Assembly (NCBI RefSeq): GCF_900496995.4
Contig: NC_044009.1
Location: 35,735,505-35,799,504, forward strand
Source of the DNA: Aquila chrysaetos chrysaetos
Lineage: Eukaryota; Chordata; Aves; Accipitriformes; Accipitridae
Reading direction: 5' to 3'
Length of the DNA stretch: 64,000 bases
Shown in pieces: positions 42,483-55,200 of the stretch. Each line of letters begins with the position of its first letter. The stretch's first letter is position 1. The position numbers were made by a program, and so were the translations under genes. The notes beneath the pieces are model-generated. The model did no database searches. It was not told where the DNA came from and saw only the letters and a list, made by a program, of their open reading frames with translations.

Positions 42483-45400
42483 TTACGTGTGGCCAGCCCG
42501 GGCCCGGCGGTGGGTTTGCAGGCAGGCCGTGGAGCAGAAGGAGAAGTCGAGGTAATGGAAAGGGATTCGGCCCAGCAGGGACTCTCCACAATGCCAGCAG
42601 CGGCTGCAGGAAAGAGCAGAGGTGGCCCTGAGCGAAGGGGACACTTGCAAGAGGGTTAGAGGATTCACTGCCTGGGCTATGACACAAGACACCAGAAGCA
42701 TGGGGGAGCTGGTGCTCCTCTGGTCCTATAGGGCTGACGTGATCACCCAGCAGCCCGGCAAGGACGTGCTCCCTGGAAGCGATGCTGCCTGGGAGCGTGG
42801 TGTGAGGCACGTTGAGGCAGGCTGAACATGGGGGAATTTGGTCCCGTATGGGGTTGTAAAGCCCCTGCCCAGAGCAGCACAGGTAGGGCTGGCTGCCCAC
42901 AAGCCTGTGGGGTGGCATAGGGAAGGGACATGGGATGTGGGTTCAGGGACAGGGGCACAGGAGTGGCTGGGGGTTGGCTTGCTGTAGATCTGGCTGCAAG
43001 TACGACCAAGTTGTTCTTTGCAAAATATTTCAGGGCGGCAGGGCAAGAGAGGGAGAAAACTTCTACACAGGCACTACTGGGAATCGAGCGGACAGGAATA
43101 GCTTTAGACTGGAAATGAGAACTAGAGCAAGAAGGGCAGGGAACAGCTGTGCTTATGTGGGAGAGTTTGTCTGCGGAGCCGTGCTGCCGGGGCTATTACC
43201 TGATGTTGGCAAGAGTTGTGCCAGTGTCCTCCCGCTGCGCAGCCAGCCTCTGCTCGGCAGCCAGCGCCCTCTGGGGAACAGAGAGACAGCTTAGCCCCCC
43301 CAGCTCCTGGGAGCTGCTGTGCCCAGAGCCCACCACATCGGCACTGCCCCAGCGAGGCTGGATCCCCTTCCCCATGCACGGCCTCACCTTCTCCCCGTCA
43401 GACAGGGCTGCGAACCGCTGCTTCTCTTCCTGCTCCTGTTCCCAGCGCTGCCTCTCCTCCCGCTGCGCCTGCTCCCGCTGCTTCCGCTGGGCTTTCTGTG
43501 CCCTCTTCTTCTCCAGCTTTTTGGCCTCCATCTCCTGCGTCAAGGGCCCTGGCACCTGGGGGCAGAGGGCAGTCAGCATCTCCCACTGAGCCAAGGGCAA
43601 TGGCACGAGTGGGCGAGGGGTGCTTTGCTCTGGGGTCCCCCAGCCCCTGGAAGGCGAGGGCAGAGGGCAGGCACCCACCTTGGCACGGCTGTAGTCGTAC
43701 TTGTCTGGATGGTCCACCATGAACTTGCGGAAGGCGTTGCGGGTTGGTTTGTCAGCAGAGACGCAGTAGGGGGTTCTGTCCTGCCTGTCTCTACAAGACA
43801 AGGATGACCAGCTCACCCTGCTGTCTTACTGCCTACATCCCACTGGGCTGTGAGCCCAGCAACTTCCCAGGGATGTCCAATGGGTATTGCAGGCCAGGGT
43901 ATCGCAGCCAAGGAGGGGAAAGTTGCTTATCCCTACACCAGAATCCCCCAAATTCTCCCCTTCTTGCATCTCAAATGCCCTGCAAAGGGTGGTCTCATCC
44001 CTAACCTCTGAAATGTCTACCAATAAACCTGGGAGCACTTTGGGGCAGTGCCTGCCTGCTGCTGTGCCAGACCAGGCAGGCAGAGAGAATGGTGGTTCAG
44101 CTCTTAGGCCTCCCGTAACAAACCCAGACATCTTGGCTGGGAGAGACCAACCCTGGCTGTCCCAGGACAAAGCTGGCACCAGTCTCCCATGGCTGAGACA
44201 GGAGGGAGCTGCTGGGCTCCTACAGCAGGGGCTGTGCTTGTCAACCGCTGGGCACCCTGTGGCCATACCTGAGGGCAGGGTCCGCCCCTGCCTCCAGCAG
44301 CAAGCGCACAGCCTCAGCCTTCCCTGCCTGTGCTGCCACATGAAGCAGGGTGCAGCCACGCTCATCCATGGGCTGGTTGAGCAGGGAGCAGGGCATATCC
44401 AGGGGCTGTGTGCCCTCCCCATCCTTGCTGTCCTCTGGCAGGCCCCCACTCTCTGGCACACCCAGGAGGTGCCGCAGCATTCCCACATCCCCCGTTTTGC
44501 AGGCAGTGAACAGGGCATCGCGGAGCTGGGTCTGAGGGTCTCCTGTGGGAAGAACAGGAGGGGAGTCTGACGGCTCTCTGGGCAGAGCGGTGCTCTGGTC
44601 TGACTATGAAACACATACAGCGCAGTTAAAGTATTGTCCTGCTAGCTGGATTTGAGCACTGCAGGATCTCCAGCACCGTCAGAGTCTGTGACAACATGCC
44701 ATGGCATTGCTGGGCACTGCTGGCAGCAGCCAAGCCCTCTCCCGAGATGAGACCCACTCCAATCTCCCCAACACACCTGGCTTAGCCAGGTGCTGCCTGC
44801 CCCCCAGTTCAGAGCTACTGCTCTGAACACACAGCTCCCTTGAAGGCATGTGCCTGCACTACAGCCATCCCACACCCAGCTGCTCTGGGCACCTGTGTGA
44901 CAACGTGCTCTTCACCCCGCTGCAAAGCCACCAGCAAATGGGGCAGGCATCCACCCGTCCCAGCTCTGGACTCCACTTACTATTGCCCCAGGGAAGGGGC
45001 TCAGTCCCAGCTTCCTCCTGCAGCTCCGTCACCAGCTTCAGGCCAGGCTGCCCACACTGGGTACCATGGCATCCTGTCTCTTCTGCACAGGGCCCTGCAC
45101 AGGGAACACATGGTGAGGAAGAGGGCCAGGGTCAGCCTGCACCCCAGCCGTGGCAGTCCCTTCCCCAGTGCCTTCCTACACTGTCCCCGGCCAGTTCTTC
45201 CCCTTCACCTTTCTCCACCTTCTTGTCCCGCTTCTTCCTCCTTTTGCGGTTTCGCTTGGGCATCACTTCAAACTCCCGGAGGTCCAAGGTCCCCAGTGTC
45301 ACTTCCACAGTCTCCAGTTCCTCTGCAGGGCTTTCCTCTTCTTCTTCCTCCTCCTCTGGTGCTGAGGGGGGTGATAAGACAGGGGCTGAGGCCCCACACA

Positions 45401-48400
45401 CAGCACAAATCACTCGGGGCTCTCAGCCAAGCACACCCTGCCCTTCTCCTGCCCAGCACAAGGCCACACGCTGCAGATCCCCACTGTGGTGCCAGACCCT
45501 ATCACGGGGCTGTAAATCTGGTCCTGTGCCATAACATCAGCCCCCCCTGCTTGCTCCATGGCTCAACTCACCACTTGCGTCCTCCTGCGGGGGATCTACC
45601 TCTGCTTTCTGCCGCCTCTTCTGCCAGCCCTTCCAGGGGGACCCAATGATGTCCTCCAGCGGCGTGTCCTTCCCTGGGCAGCAAGGGTGCTCTTGTCATT
45701 GCCTGGGGACAGGGAGCGCCCCATGTCTCCAGGAATTGAGGGTCGGAGAGCCGGCACCTCAACCCCATAGGGCAGCATCCCCTAACACACATGGGATTAC
45801 ACGAGGGACCATGTCACCCCACCTGCTCTGACCCACAGGCACTGGGTCACCAGGGCTGGGCCGACTCACCATACACCTGCAGGCTGGCCAGTGTGGCGTG
45901 GACTCGCAGCACCTCCTGCAGGGTGGCCCTGCGGGTGCTGAGAGGGATATGGCAGATGCGAGGGTCGCCCCGGGTGAGGGCCGGGTTCCTGCCGCCGAAG
46001 AGCAGAGCACGGTTGTGGCGTGGGGCCCGGAGAAATATGCGCTGAGCTTCCTTCAGGTGCTGGGCCCAGGCTGCCAGCAGGTCCCGAATATCCTGGGGAG
46101 GAAGGGGAGGCACCACAGGGTCCTGAGCACACCATGTGGGCACAGGCAGGTCTGGAGCAGGGACAGACCCAAAACAGAGCAGCCTCAATTGGGCCCTGAC
46201 CCCCTTCCAGAGCTCACACCCTACCCATGCCCTTCAGCAGTGGTGCAGTACCGCCCCACAGAGCCAGCCACGACCACATCTCCCTGCCGAGAGCCCAGTG
46301 CTGTGGTGCATCCTCACCTTGAGCAGCGCGGCCTCGTTATAACGCCGCAGGGAGGCTCCAGCTGACCTGGGTGCTGACCCTGGGGTCTTGGCGTCCCGTA
46401 GGCCCTGGGCTGTGCCCTGCCGGGCTCGCACCGTGTAGTGGTGGAAGGTCTTGTGCTCCTGCACCTGGGGGCTGCAGAGAGGGGCAGATATGAGCAACGA
46501 GGCCCCATGCATGGAGAGGTGGAGAGCTGATGCTCCTGGGACCCCGGAGGTCTTGTGGCTTGCCCCTGGAGCCCTAAAGATTAATACTTCTCTTGCAGCG
46601 CAACTGGGCTTAACCGACTCTCAAGCAAAGGCTAGGAGCTGCGGATGCCCAGGGTGTGGTAAGCACTGCGATCGAGGAGTAGGGAGGGGATGGCCATCCA
46701 ATGCCTAGCTCCACTTGTCCTTGCCCAGAGAGGCAACCCCAGGTCTGTCCCCCTGTACTCACCCACGAAACACAGCTCCTGCGAAGTGCCCGCCGCCCAT
46801 CATCAGCACAACCCAGCATGTGCTCGCACCAAGGCTCTGCAGCGATGCCGTCAGGTTCGCTGGCTCCTCACTGCCACCCTGGGACAGAGACACCCCTGCT
46901 AGCACCCACAGGATCACCTTGTTACCTCTTGCTGTTCCCTGGGACAGAGACCAGCCCCTCTGCTGGCAACAGAAGCAGGTTTCTGGGAGCACCCTGGAGC
47001 CAAAAAACAGGCCACCAGCAAGCCTGGGGAGCTGACCTGGTATCAGAGACCACCCCTCCCACCATGGGACGCGAGGGACTGTCAGGCAGACGTCTCCACA
47101 CCAGTGCCTTCTCTGAGGTTTCTCTCCCAACAGGTTGGGCTGTGACTTGCCTTTCCAATGCCCAGCACGCAGCGGTAGGCGGAGATGAGCTGGCCCTTCG
47201 CATTGCGGAGTAGCACCTTGTGGGAGCGGGGAACCAGAGGGGTTATGGGGCTGTCGCTGGTAGAGGGCAGCAACTCCGATTCACTGCTTGCATCGGAGCT
47301 CTCTGAGTCAGACCCTGAGATGCTGGAAACATCACCTGCAAGAGAAAGAAAATGGAGCAGAGCAAACATTAACCAACAGCTTCCTCAAAACTTTGCAGGT
47401 GGCTCCAAGGGCCAGCTCACAACCCCAGAAATGTCCTGTCTGATACCCTACATATCACACAGGGGCTGTGGGCTGGGAGATAGGCATTTGGGGCCTGGAT
47501 CCCCAGGTATGCATAGGCATGGCTCAGCTAGAACACTCCTTTCTCCCCATAATAAGCCAGCAGAGCTCAGAAGCAGTGCTGAACCCCAGGAGACCCCCCA
47601 CGGGCAGAATAAAGGGACCCTGAGCAGCAGGGACAGTCAGGGGCTTTATCCTTGGACAGAACAGACCCATCAAGACAGCTGATGGCCTCTGGGCTCTGCT
47701 GGGGGTCACCCCATTCCTCACCTGCATGGGTCTTCTCCTCAAACACTTCTACTGGCAGTATCTGGCGCCCCAGGAGTCGCTGCTTCAAGTTGAAGCGGTG
47801 CCAGTCGAGATGGTAGTGCTCAGTCTGTGGAGGAAAGAGGTACGAGCTGGCAGGCTCTTGGTGGTCCATGGAAACCCCCGCCACCAAAGGCCCCAAGCTG
47901 ACAGACCCCAAAGGCTAAACTGATGCTGGGACCCTGCAGTGATCCTGACTGGAAGACTGCGATACATTAAGGAGTTAGCTATGTAACAGTTAACCTGAAC
48001 AGGCACAGGCCTGTGCTGCAGGTACCATTTACCTCCAATAAATGACATTTTAAGTGATAAAAGGCAGGGTCTGAGTGCCAGATCCCAACAGGATGTGGGC
48101 AGCAGAGCTCTGGAAAGCAGCCAGTGCTGGGCTGCACCGCAGCAGGACCCCGCCAGCCATACCAGCCCCACTCCTACCTCACGCTGGCTGCTCGGCCCCA
48201 CTCACCTGCTCCTCCCGGCTGCCGAACACCTGCCCGCAGGTCGAGCAGCACATCCGCTCCGGCACCTCGGGGACCCCATGGGCCTTCTCCTTGCCACTGG
48301 CACCTGTGGGTTTCTCTGGAAGAAGAAGGGAGGGCTGTGCACAGGCGGCTCCCCAGGCTACACTGCAAGGAGCGGGGCCTATTCTCAGTCACCCAAAGAG

Positions 48401-48742
48401 CCCTGTGGCTGTAAAAGGAGCTTCGGGGACATTGGGGTGACTCTGAGGAAAGCCCATTTACCCACCCGCCAGGCAGCTCACGTGGCCAAGCTCCAGGGCG
48501 GCCACCCAAGCTGTGTTGGGGACAGAGCTCCTCCTTCGTGGCTTGGGGCTGGCAGACATGAGCTTGGCCAAATACTACCCGCCCCCCCCCGCTGCCCCCG
48601 CAGAGCCCCACGCACCGTGGCTCACTGGTGCCGGCTCGGCGGCCCACCCATCCGCAGCAGCTCCGGTGACGAGGGTCAGCCCGTGCAGAAGGACGCGGTC
48701 CTGGGCGGCCTCGAAAACCGACCTGCTCTCCGGGGCCGGCAT
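42483..48742 (-). CDS. ANKZF1: ANKZF1 (Vms1 homologue), ribosome quality-control hydrolase
   Basis: Fifteen exons in transcript order: 48742-48616, 48315-48206, 47824-47722, 47335-47151, 46878-46763, 46471-46318, 46092-45870, 45673-45572, 45361-45209, 45094-44981, 44542-44269, 43790-43679, 43555-43388, 43270-43200, 42603-42483; 710 residues (human 726). In order: a C2H2 finger (CCSTCGQVF, then HYHLDWH), the VLRF1 release-factor-like domain with the catalytic Gln in [12 protein letters not shown], an acidic/basic linker, an ankyrin segment ([20 protein letters not shown]), a charged coiled coil, and a Cys-rich C-terminal finger (CWHCGE, CSTACL). Family role: cleaves peptidyl-tRNA on stalled 60S subunits and works with p97/VCP. 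The intron 47150-46879 begins with GC. The gene shares its promoter region with ATG9A. Confidence 0.95.
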
Positions 48743-49238
48743 CGCTCCTGCTCCCAGCGGAAGGGACAGTGCCTGAGCGACGGGCCCGGCCGCGGGTGAC
48801 CGGACGGGCCCCCGCCCCTCCCCGAGGTCCCTCTCCCCGCCTGCCCCGGGAGCCGCCGGGGTTCCCGCCCCCCTCCCCCCGTCCGACCCCTCCCGCGGCC
48901 GCTGCCCCCGTGATGCCCTCCCCGTCCAGCCGTTACCCCCGCCCCTCGCCGGTAACGGGGGGCGCACGCCCCGTCACTCACGTGTGGCCGCTGCCGTCCC
49001 GACCCGGAAGCGCCCCTCAGCTCCCACACATCACATCCTCCCTCCCTACGGACCGCCGCTAGGCTCAGCCCAGCCTCCCGCCCTTCCGCCTTCCCATTGG
49101 CCGTCTCCCGTCCCGCCCCGCGACTGCCATTGGGCGTCGCCGCCGCCAGTCGCGGGGCGGGCGGGGCAGGGGCTGAGCGGGCCGGGCCGGGCCGGGCCGG
49201 GGCCGGCGGCGGCGGCGGCGGCGGCGCGGGTCCCCGCC
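48743..49238. promoter_or_regulatory. Bidirectional CpG promoter of ANKZF1 and ATG9A
   Basis: The two start codons are 496 bases apart on opposite strands. The interval is CpG-dense and lacks a TATA box. It includes repeated CCGTTACCCCCGCCCC-type GC boxes and CCATTGGCCG / CCATTGGGCG CCAAT motifs near 49094-49137 on the plus strand. Confidence 0.75.
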
Positions 49239-52200
49239 ATGGCCCACTTCGAGACGCAGTACCAGCGCCTGGAGAGCTCCTCCACCGAGTCTCCCCCCGG
49301 TGGCGGCGACCTGCTCGTCCACGTCCCCGAGGGCGCCAAGTGTGAGCGGCGGCACCGGCACCGGGGGTTGGGGCCTGGCCGGCGGCGGCGGCGGCGGGGC
49401 GGCGGCCTGAATCTGCGCCTGAGGGGAGCTGGGAAGCGGGGTGGCGGAGGAGGCCTTGGGGACCAGGGGTGTCCGGGCTGCGGGAGGCAGATCCGAGCTG
49501 GTCCAGGTGGCCGGGGATGGGGGGGAGCAGCCAGGGACCGAGGGGAGAGGCTGGGCACCGAGGGGAACCGGGGATGGGGGCTGCGGGGCCGGTTTGGGGC
49601 CTCGGGGGGCCCGGGACAGGACGCGAAGAGGTGGGGTTGTGCCTGTCGCAGCAGCAAGGCTGGGTGTGCTGGAGGGTCCCTCACCCTGCGCTGCTTCTTC
49701 CTTCAGCTCCGTGGCATCACATCGAGAACCTGGACCTCTTCTTCTCTCGCATATCCTTTCACAAGGCAGGGTTCAGGTGGGATGTACCCCGCCGCCTCCT
49801 GGGCTCCCTGTACTGGTGGAAACACTGGGTTTGGTGTAACTCGGAGCTGGGGCAGCGTCTGCCCCTTCCCGGAGAACACCACAGGGCTCCAGAGGGGCTG
49901 GGGGATGGCAGAAACCCCATGCCTGTGGGGTGCTGTCACTCAACACTGAGGGAACACACAGGTTCTTTCAGGGGTCCTTGGCAGAGTGATGACGGTACTG
50001 AGTTGTGGTTACAATTAAAGCTTTATTTTCTTCACGGGATTTTATTATTAGGGTAGTGTAGCATTTATAATCAGAGTAGCACAGGATTTCTGTAAGCAGA
50101 ATCAGTGTAGTACAATTTTATAAGTAGCATAGTACAGAATTTTATAGCACCGCTTAGCTTATGGTTTCTAATCAACTGGACTCTCTGCAGGTTGGGTCAT
50201 ATCTTAATACATGGTTTGCTGTATCAGTATAACAATCATAATCTAGACCCAAAAATCATATAAAAGAATACAAGTCACTTGCTCAGTCCTTGGAGGAAGC
50301 AGACCATGGTGGGAGTATCCCTGGCTACTGGGGTGTCCTGGGTCTCACTGTCCAGCAGCAGTTCTGGTCCGAGTTCCCACTTAGGACTTGTAACGCCTTG
50401 ATTTTGTCGACAGTGCTCGGGTGCTGTTACACTGCCCTGTTCTGTGACAGGGTCATCGCTGCCATCGGGTTGGCCAGGTGCATGGGACCTTCAAGGCTGA
50501 CACAGAAAGGAGTAATCAGCCTTGTGCCCAGGAATCTTGAGGCCGCTAGGGAAGAGAAGAAGAAATCTGTTTGGTTTGTCTGCTTGGCTCACAGGACCTT
50601 CAGGGCTTGATAATGAGGGAAGGCAAACTAATAGGTGACGCAGACAGTCACAGAGAATGGCTGCCTGCCTTATACAATGGCATTAGTTATGCTAACCACA
50701 TTACCAGTGGTCAGGAGCAGGGGGTACCAGTCACAGGTGCTAGGGGTATTAAATGCATTTTTGCCTGTCTCTGTGTTGTCCTGCCCTGCCCACCCTTGTG
50801 CGGCCTGAGGGCAGGCTGAGTTTCTGTTCTGTGCTGGGACAGAGCCCCCTCTGGGTGTTGGGTAGGGGAAGAAAGGAGCTTGAATTGAGCCAAGTCCACT
50901 TACCCCAGCTGTGCTTTACCTGGGCAGAGCGTGTTTCCCTGCAGTGGAGAACCAGCTTGTTGATGAGTAGGGGTGGGAGGGGTTTTCCATTGGTGGTGGA
51001 GGGAGACTTGGCTGGGGAGCTATGAATGCTGGTGGGACAAAAGCCTCACCATCCTCTGTCAGAGAGGAGTCTCCAGACAGTTCTCCTTGACTGTAGCTTT
51101 CACGTCTATAACCTGCATCAGAAAAATGGCTTCACCTGCATGCTCATTGGAGAGATCTTTGAGCTCATGTAAGTACAGGTTCCCCCTCTGCTGTGGCTGT
51201 GACAGCTGCTGGTGAGCAGCCACAGGAGTCGACTCAGTGCCCTGCAGCTGGGTGGGCAGGAGGGTTCCCAGTTGTCTTGTCTCCCCTTTGTTAGGATTTG
51301 CAGTGCCCCAAACCTGCATTCCACTCTGAAGAACTGGTGCCCTTGAGCTTTCCTGCTGCCATGACTGTGGGAATGCATCTCCATGACACATGACCCTGCC
51401 TGGTTCACGTTTTGGGGAGCAGAAGGATGGTTCCCTCACGCTTGCTCCCTTTTTTCACAGGCAGTTCATCTTTGTGGTGGCATTCACCACCTTTCTTATC
51501 AGCTGTGTTGATTATGACATCCTCTTTGCCAACAAAGCAGTAAATCACAGCCAGCATCCCAGTGAGCCCATTAAGGTGACTCTGCCAGATGCCTTCCTGC
51601 CTCCAAATGTCTGCAGTGCAAGGTAAGGGCAGTGGAGGGCATGTTAGCCACCTCTCTTGCTTTCTCAGGTACTCAGGGTACCTGCCTGGGCCTGTCTCCC
51701 ACTACTTGCTGCTTCTTGCTTGCAGAATCCAGGCAAACAGCTTCCTCATCTGCATCCTGGTGATAGCTGGGGTTTTCTGGATCCATCGACTCGTCAAATT
51801 TATCTACAACATTTGCTGCTACTGGGAGATTCACTCTTTCTACATCAATGCCCTCAAAATCCCGATGGTAAGTAGCCAGGCCAAGGGCCATGTGCAGGGC
51901 CGCTAAGGGATGCAGGAGGCATTTGCTGAGTGGTGAGAAGCAGCTCACCTTCACTCCTCTTTGGAGCCATCTTCTCCGGGAGATCTGTACCTAGCGCTCT
52001 TCCCTCTGCTCCATCAGGATAGATCTCCTTTCAGCCTCTTCTCCAGCAGCCAACTTATTCTGTGTTAACCCCTCCCTGCCCAGCCTGCCTCTCTGCCTGC
52101 TGGCACACACCTCTGCCATCTGCCACCCAATATGTTTAGTCTGTGATGGCCTTTTCTGTGATACCTTTCAACAGAGAAGCCATAAGCGAGGATATCCTCC

Positions 52201-55200
52201 TACCTCCCTGGGTTGTGGACAACGTCATCTTCCTTGTTTACTGGGGGGGGAAACTGAGGCATGGAGGTACCTAGTTGGCAAAGACCACACTGGAGATCAG
52301 TGTGTCAAAGATGGGGTTTGAGGCTTGCACGTATATCCTAGTCCAGAGTCCTTGCTCTGATGGACAACATCAAAAGGTGTGTGCGCATCCTTTGAGGAGA
52401 GACCGTGTCTTGAGAGGTGGGGTGAGCCAGGACGCTTGGTTTGTCCTCAGCTTTTCCACAGGCTCCCTCTGGGACACTGCTTAAGTCCCTTCCCCTGTTT
52501 GTGTCTCCCTACTGACTCCAAATGGCAGCTCTGGGAGGACCTATGGGAGCCTGGAGCTGTGTTCGTGCCTCCAAGGCAGCTGGCATGTGAGTGGCTGGGA
52601 AATAGTCATCTGCGCTAATCTAGGGATAAAGGGCACTGGGGCAAGGTATGGGTTTTGCTTGCTGCAGGCTGAAGTGGTGCAGGGAGGTGCCTCGTGTCCT
52701 GGTGTTCCATGTGCTTAGTCAGCACCCTGAGGCATGTGCGGGGCCCTGCTGTTTGAGTGGGCTCAGCCCAGCTTCTGCCCCTTGACGCATCCTGCCCCTA
52801 ACCTTGCTGCTTGCCCTCTTGCAGTCCACCCTGCCATACTACACCTGGCAGGAGGTGCAGGCCCGCATTGTGCAGATCCAGAAGGAGCACCAGATCTGCA
52901 TCCACAAGAAGGAGCTGACGGAGCTGGACATCTACCACCGCATCCTCCGCTTCAAGAACTACATGGTGGCCATGGTGAACAAGTCGCTGCTGCCTATCCG
53001 TTTCCGCCTGCCCCTGCTGGGAGACACCGTCTTCTACACACGTGGGCTCAAGTACAACTTTGAGCTCATCTTCTTCTGGGGGCCTGGCTCCCTCTTTGAG
53101 AATGAGTGGAGCCTGAAGGCTGAGTACAAGCGGGCCGGGAACCGCCTGGAGCTGGCTGAGAAGCTCAGCACTCGCATCCTCTGGATTGGCATTGCTAACT
53201 TCCTCCTCTGCCCCCTCATCCTCATCTGGCAGATCCTCTACGCCTTCTTCAGCTACACAGAGATCCTGAAACGGGAGCCAGGCAGCCTGGGTGCCCGCTG
53301 CTGGTCTCTCTACGGCCGCTGTTACCTCCGTCACTTCAATGAGCTGGACCACGAACTGCACTCACGCCTCAGCAAGGGGTACAAGCCAGCTTCCAAGTAC
53401 ATGAACTGCTTTATCTCCCCGCTCCTCACCATCGTGGCCAAGAACGTGGCCTTCTTTGCTGGCTCCATCCTGGCTGTGCTCATCGCTCTCACCATCTATG
53501 ATGAGGATGTGCTGGCGGTCGAGCATGTCCTGACCACGGTCACCCTGCTCGGGGTGGGCATCACGGTGTGCAGGTGAGGTGGGTCTGTGCTGCCCCTGTG
53601 CTCCTGGCAGCGCTGTGGGGAGCAGTGGGGCTGACAACCATCCATGCAAGCATGCTCTTTGGTTGCAAGTGGATGTGAATCTGCCTGAGTGAAGGGCACA
53701 GCTGGGTAGAGTCAGGGGCCCGCAGAAGAAGGGGTGGTCTTGGGTGCAGTGGTTGTATGATATGAGTGGTGTTGCTGGAGCTATACAGCAACACCCCAGG
53801 TCTCGGCTGGCAGGAGGGTTTGGCTTAGGTGTGAAGGCTACAGGCGGAGCTGTGATACGGCCGGTCACCCCGCCCTCCCAGGATGAGATCGCCCAGGAAC
53901 TGAGGTGTGATGCTGTGATGTTTCCCTGTCCTGTCCTACAGGTCTTTCATCCCCGACCAGCACCTGGTGTTTTGCCCAGAGCAACTGCTGCGCGTCATCC
54001 TGGCGCACATCCACTACATGCCTGACCACTGGCAGGGCAATGCCCACCGCTACGAGACCAGGGACGAGTTTGCCCAGCTCTTCCAGTACAAAGCGGTGAG
54101 CTTGGCTTGCATGGGGCTGGGATGGGGACTCGCCCCCATCCCTGCAGGAAGGAGAAGCTGCCAGAGAGCTGAGCAGCTACTGGCCTGGCAGAGGAACAAG
54201 GCAGCTTTCTCAGAGACACCCTTCTCGAGAAGATGGAGGGCTGGAGCTGGGGGCTGGCTTTGGGATTGCAGGTTTTTTGACACCCTCAAGCTTGTGCTGA
54301 GCCTGTCATCTCTGTGCTCAGGTCTTCATCCTGGAGGAGCTCCTGAGTCCCATCATCACGCCCCTGATCCTCATCGTCTGCCTGCGGCCCAAGTCCTTGG
54401 ACATCGTTGACTTCTTCCGCAACTTCACCGTGGAGGTGGTGGGTGTGGGCGACACCTGCTCCTTTGCCCAGATGGACGTGCGCCAGCATGGCCACCCAGC
54501 GGTAGGTCCTGTGGGTGGCGGAAGAGCAGCCTGGGCTCCCCACCAGCATGTCTGGTCCTTCAGATCCATGAGAGGCTGTAACTCATCACTCCTGGCAGCC
54601 CACAGCCCAGCCCAGCCACCTGCCTCTCTGCTGGGTGTCTGGGGCTGCCAACACAGGTCACCAGCCCCAGAAGGCTCTTGTGGCCCAGCTGTTATTATTA
54701 ACCTGGTATTTTGTGAACCAGGCTTTGTCATTTCATTATTTGATCTCCTTGCCTGTCTTCACAACCAAGAGTTCTGTGTCCTCAGGAAAGAGGAATGGGG
54801 ATATTTGGACATTTAGAAAGCATCACCACTAAGAACTGACTTAAAGAAGCTGGGCTGCTTGTGCCCAGGAGAGGGGTAGCCTCGGGGAGATGGGAGGCAT
54901 TTTCCATTATGTAAAATCTAGTGTGGAGGGAGAGGGGATCCATATATTCCCTGTGCCTGGGAATTTAGGTTATTTGTCACAAAAGATTCCCTAGTGACAG
55001 AGCCATGAGCTAGGGAGGGGGTGGACTCACTGTGGCAGGAAGCTTTTAAGAACATTCATTTGCTGACTGTAGTCGCTCCTGCTGCGAGCTGGAGAGTGCA
55101 GGATGAGGCTTTCAGCTCGGTATTTTGTGACTAGTCCCTGTCTCCAGTTCCTTGCAGCGATGCACATTCTGGGGTGGAGGTGGAAGACGGTGTGCTTGCT

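Noticed and set aside
54840-55080. Stretch in an ATG9A intron resembling a LINE 3' end
   Set aside because: A few words are reminiscent of CR1, but the diagnostic terminal repeats are absent.
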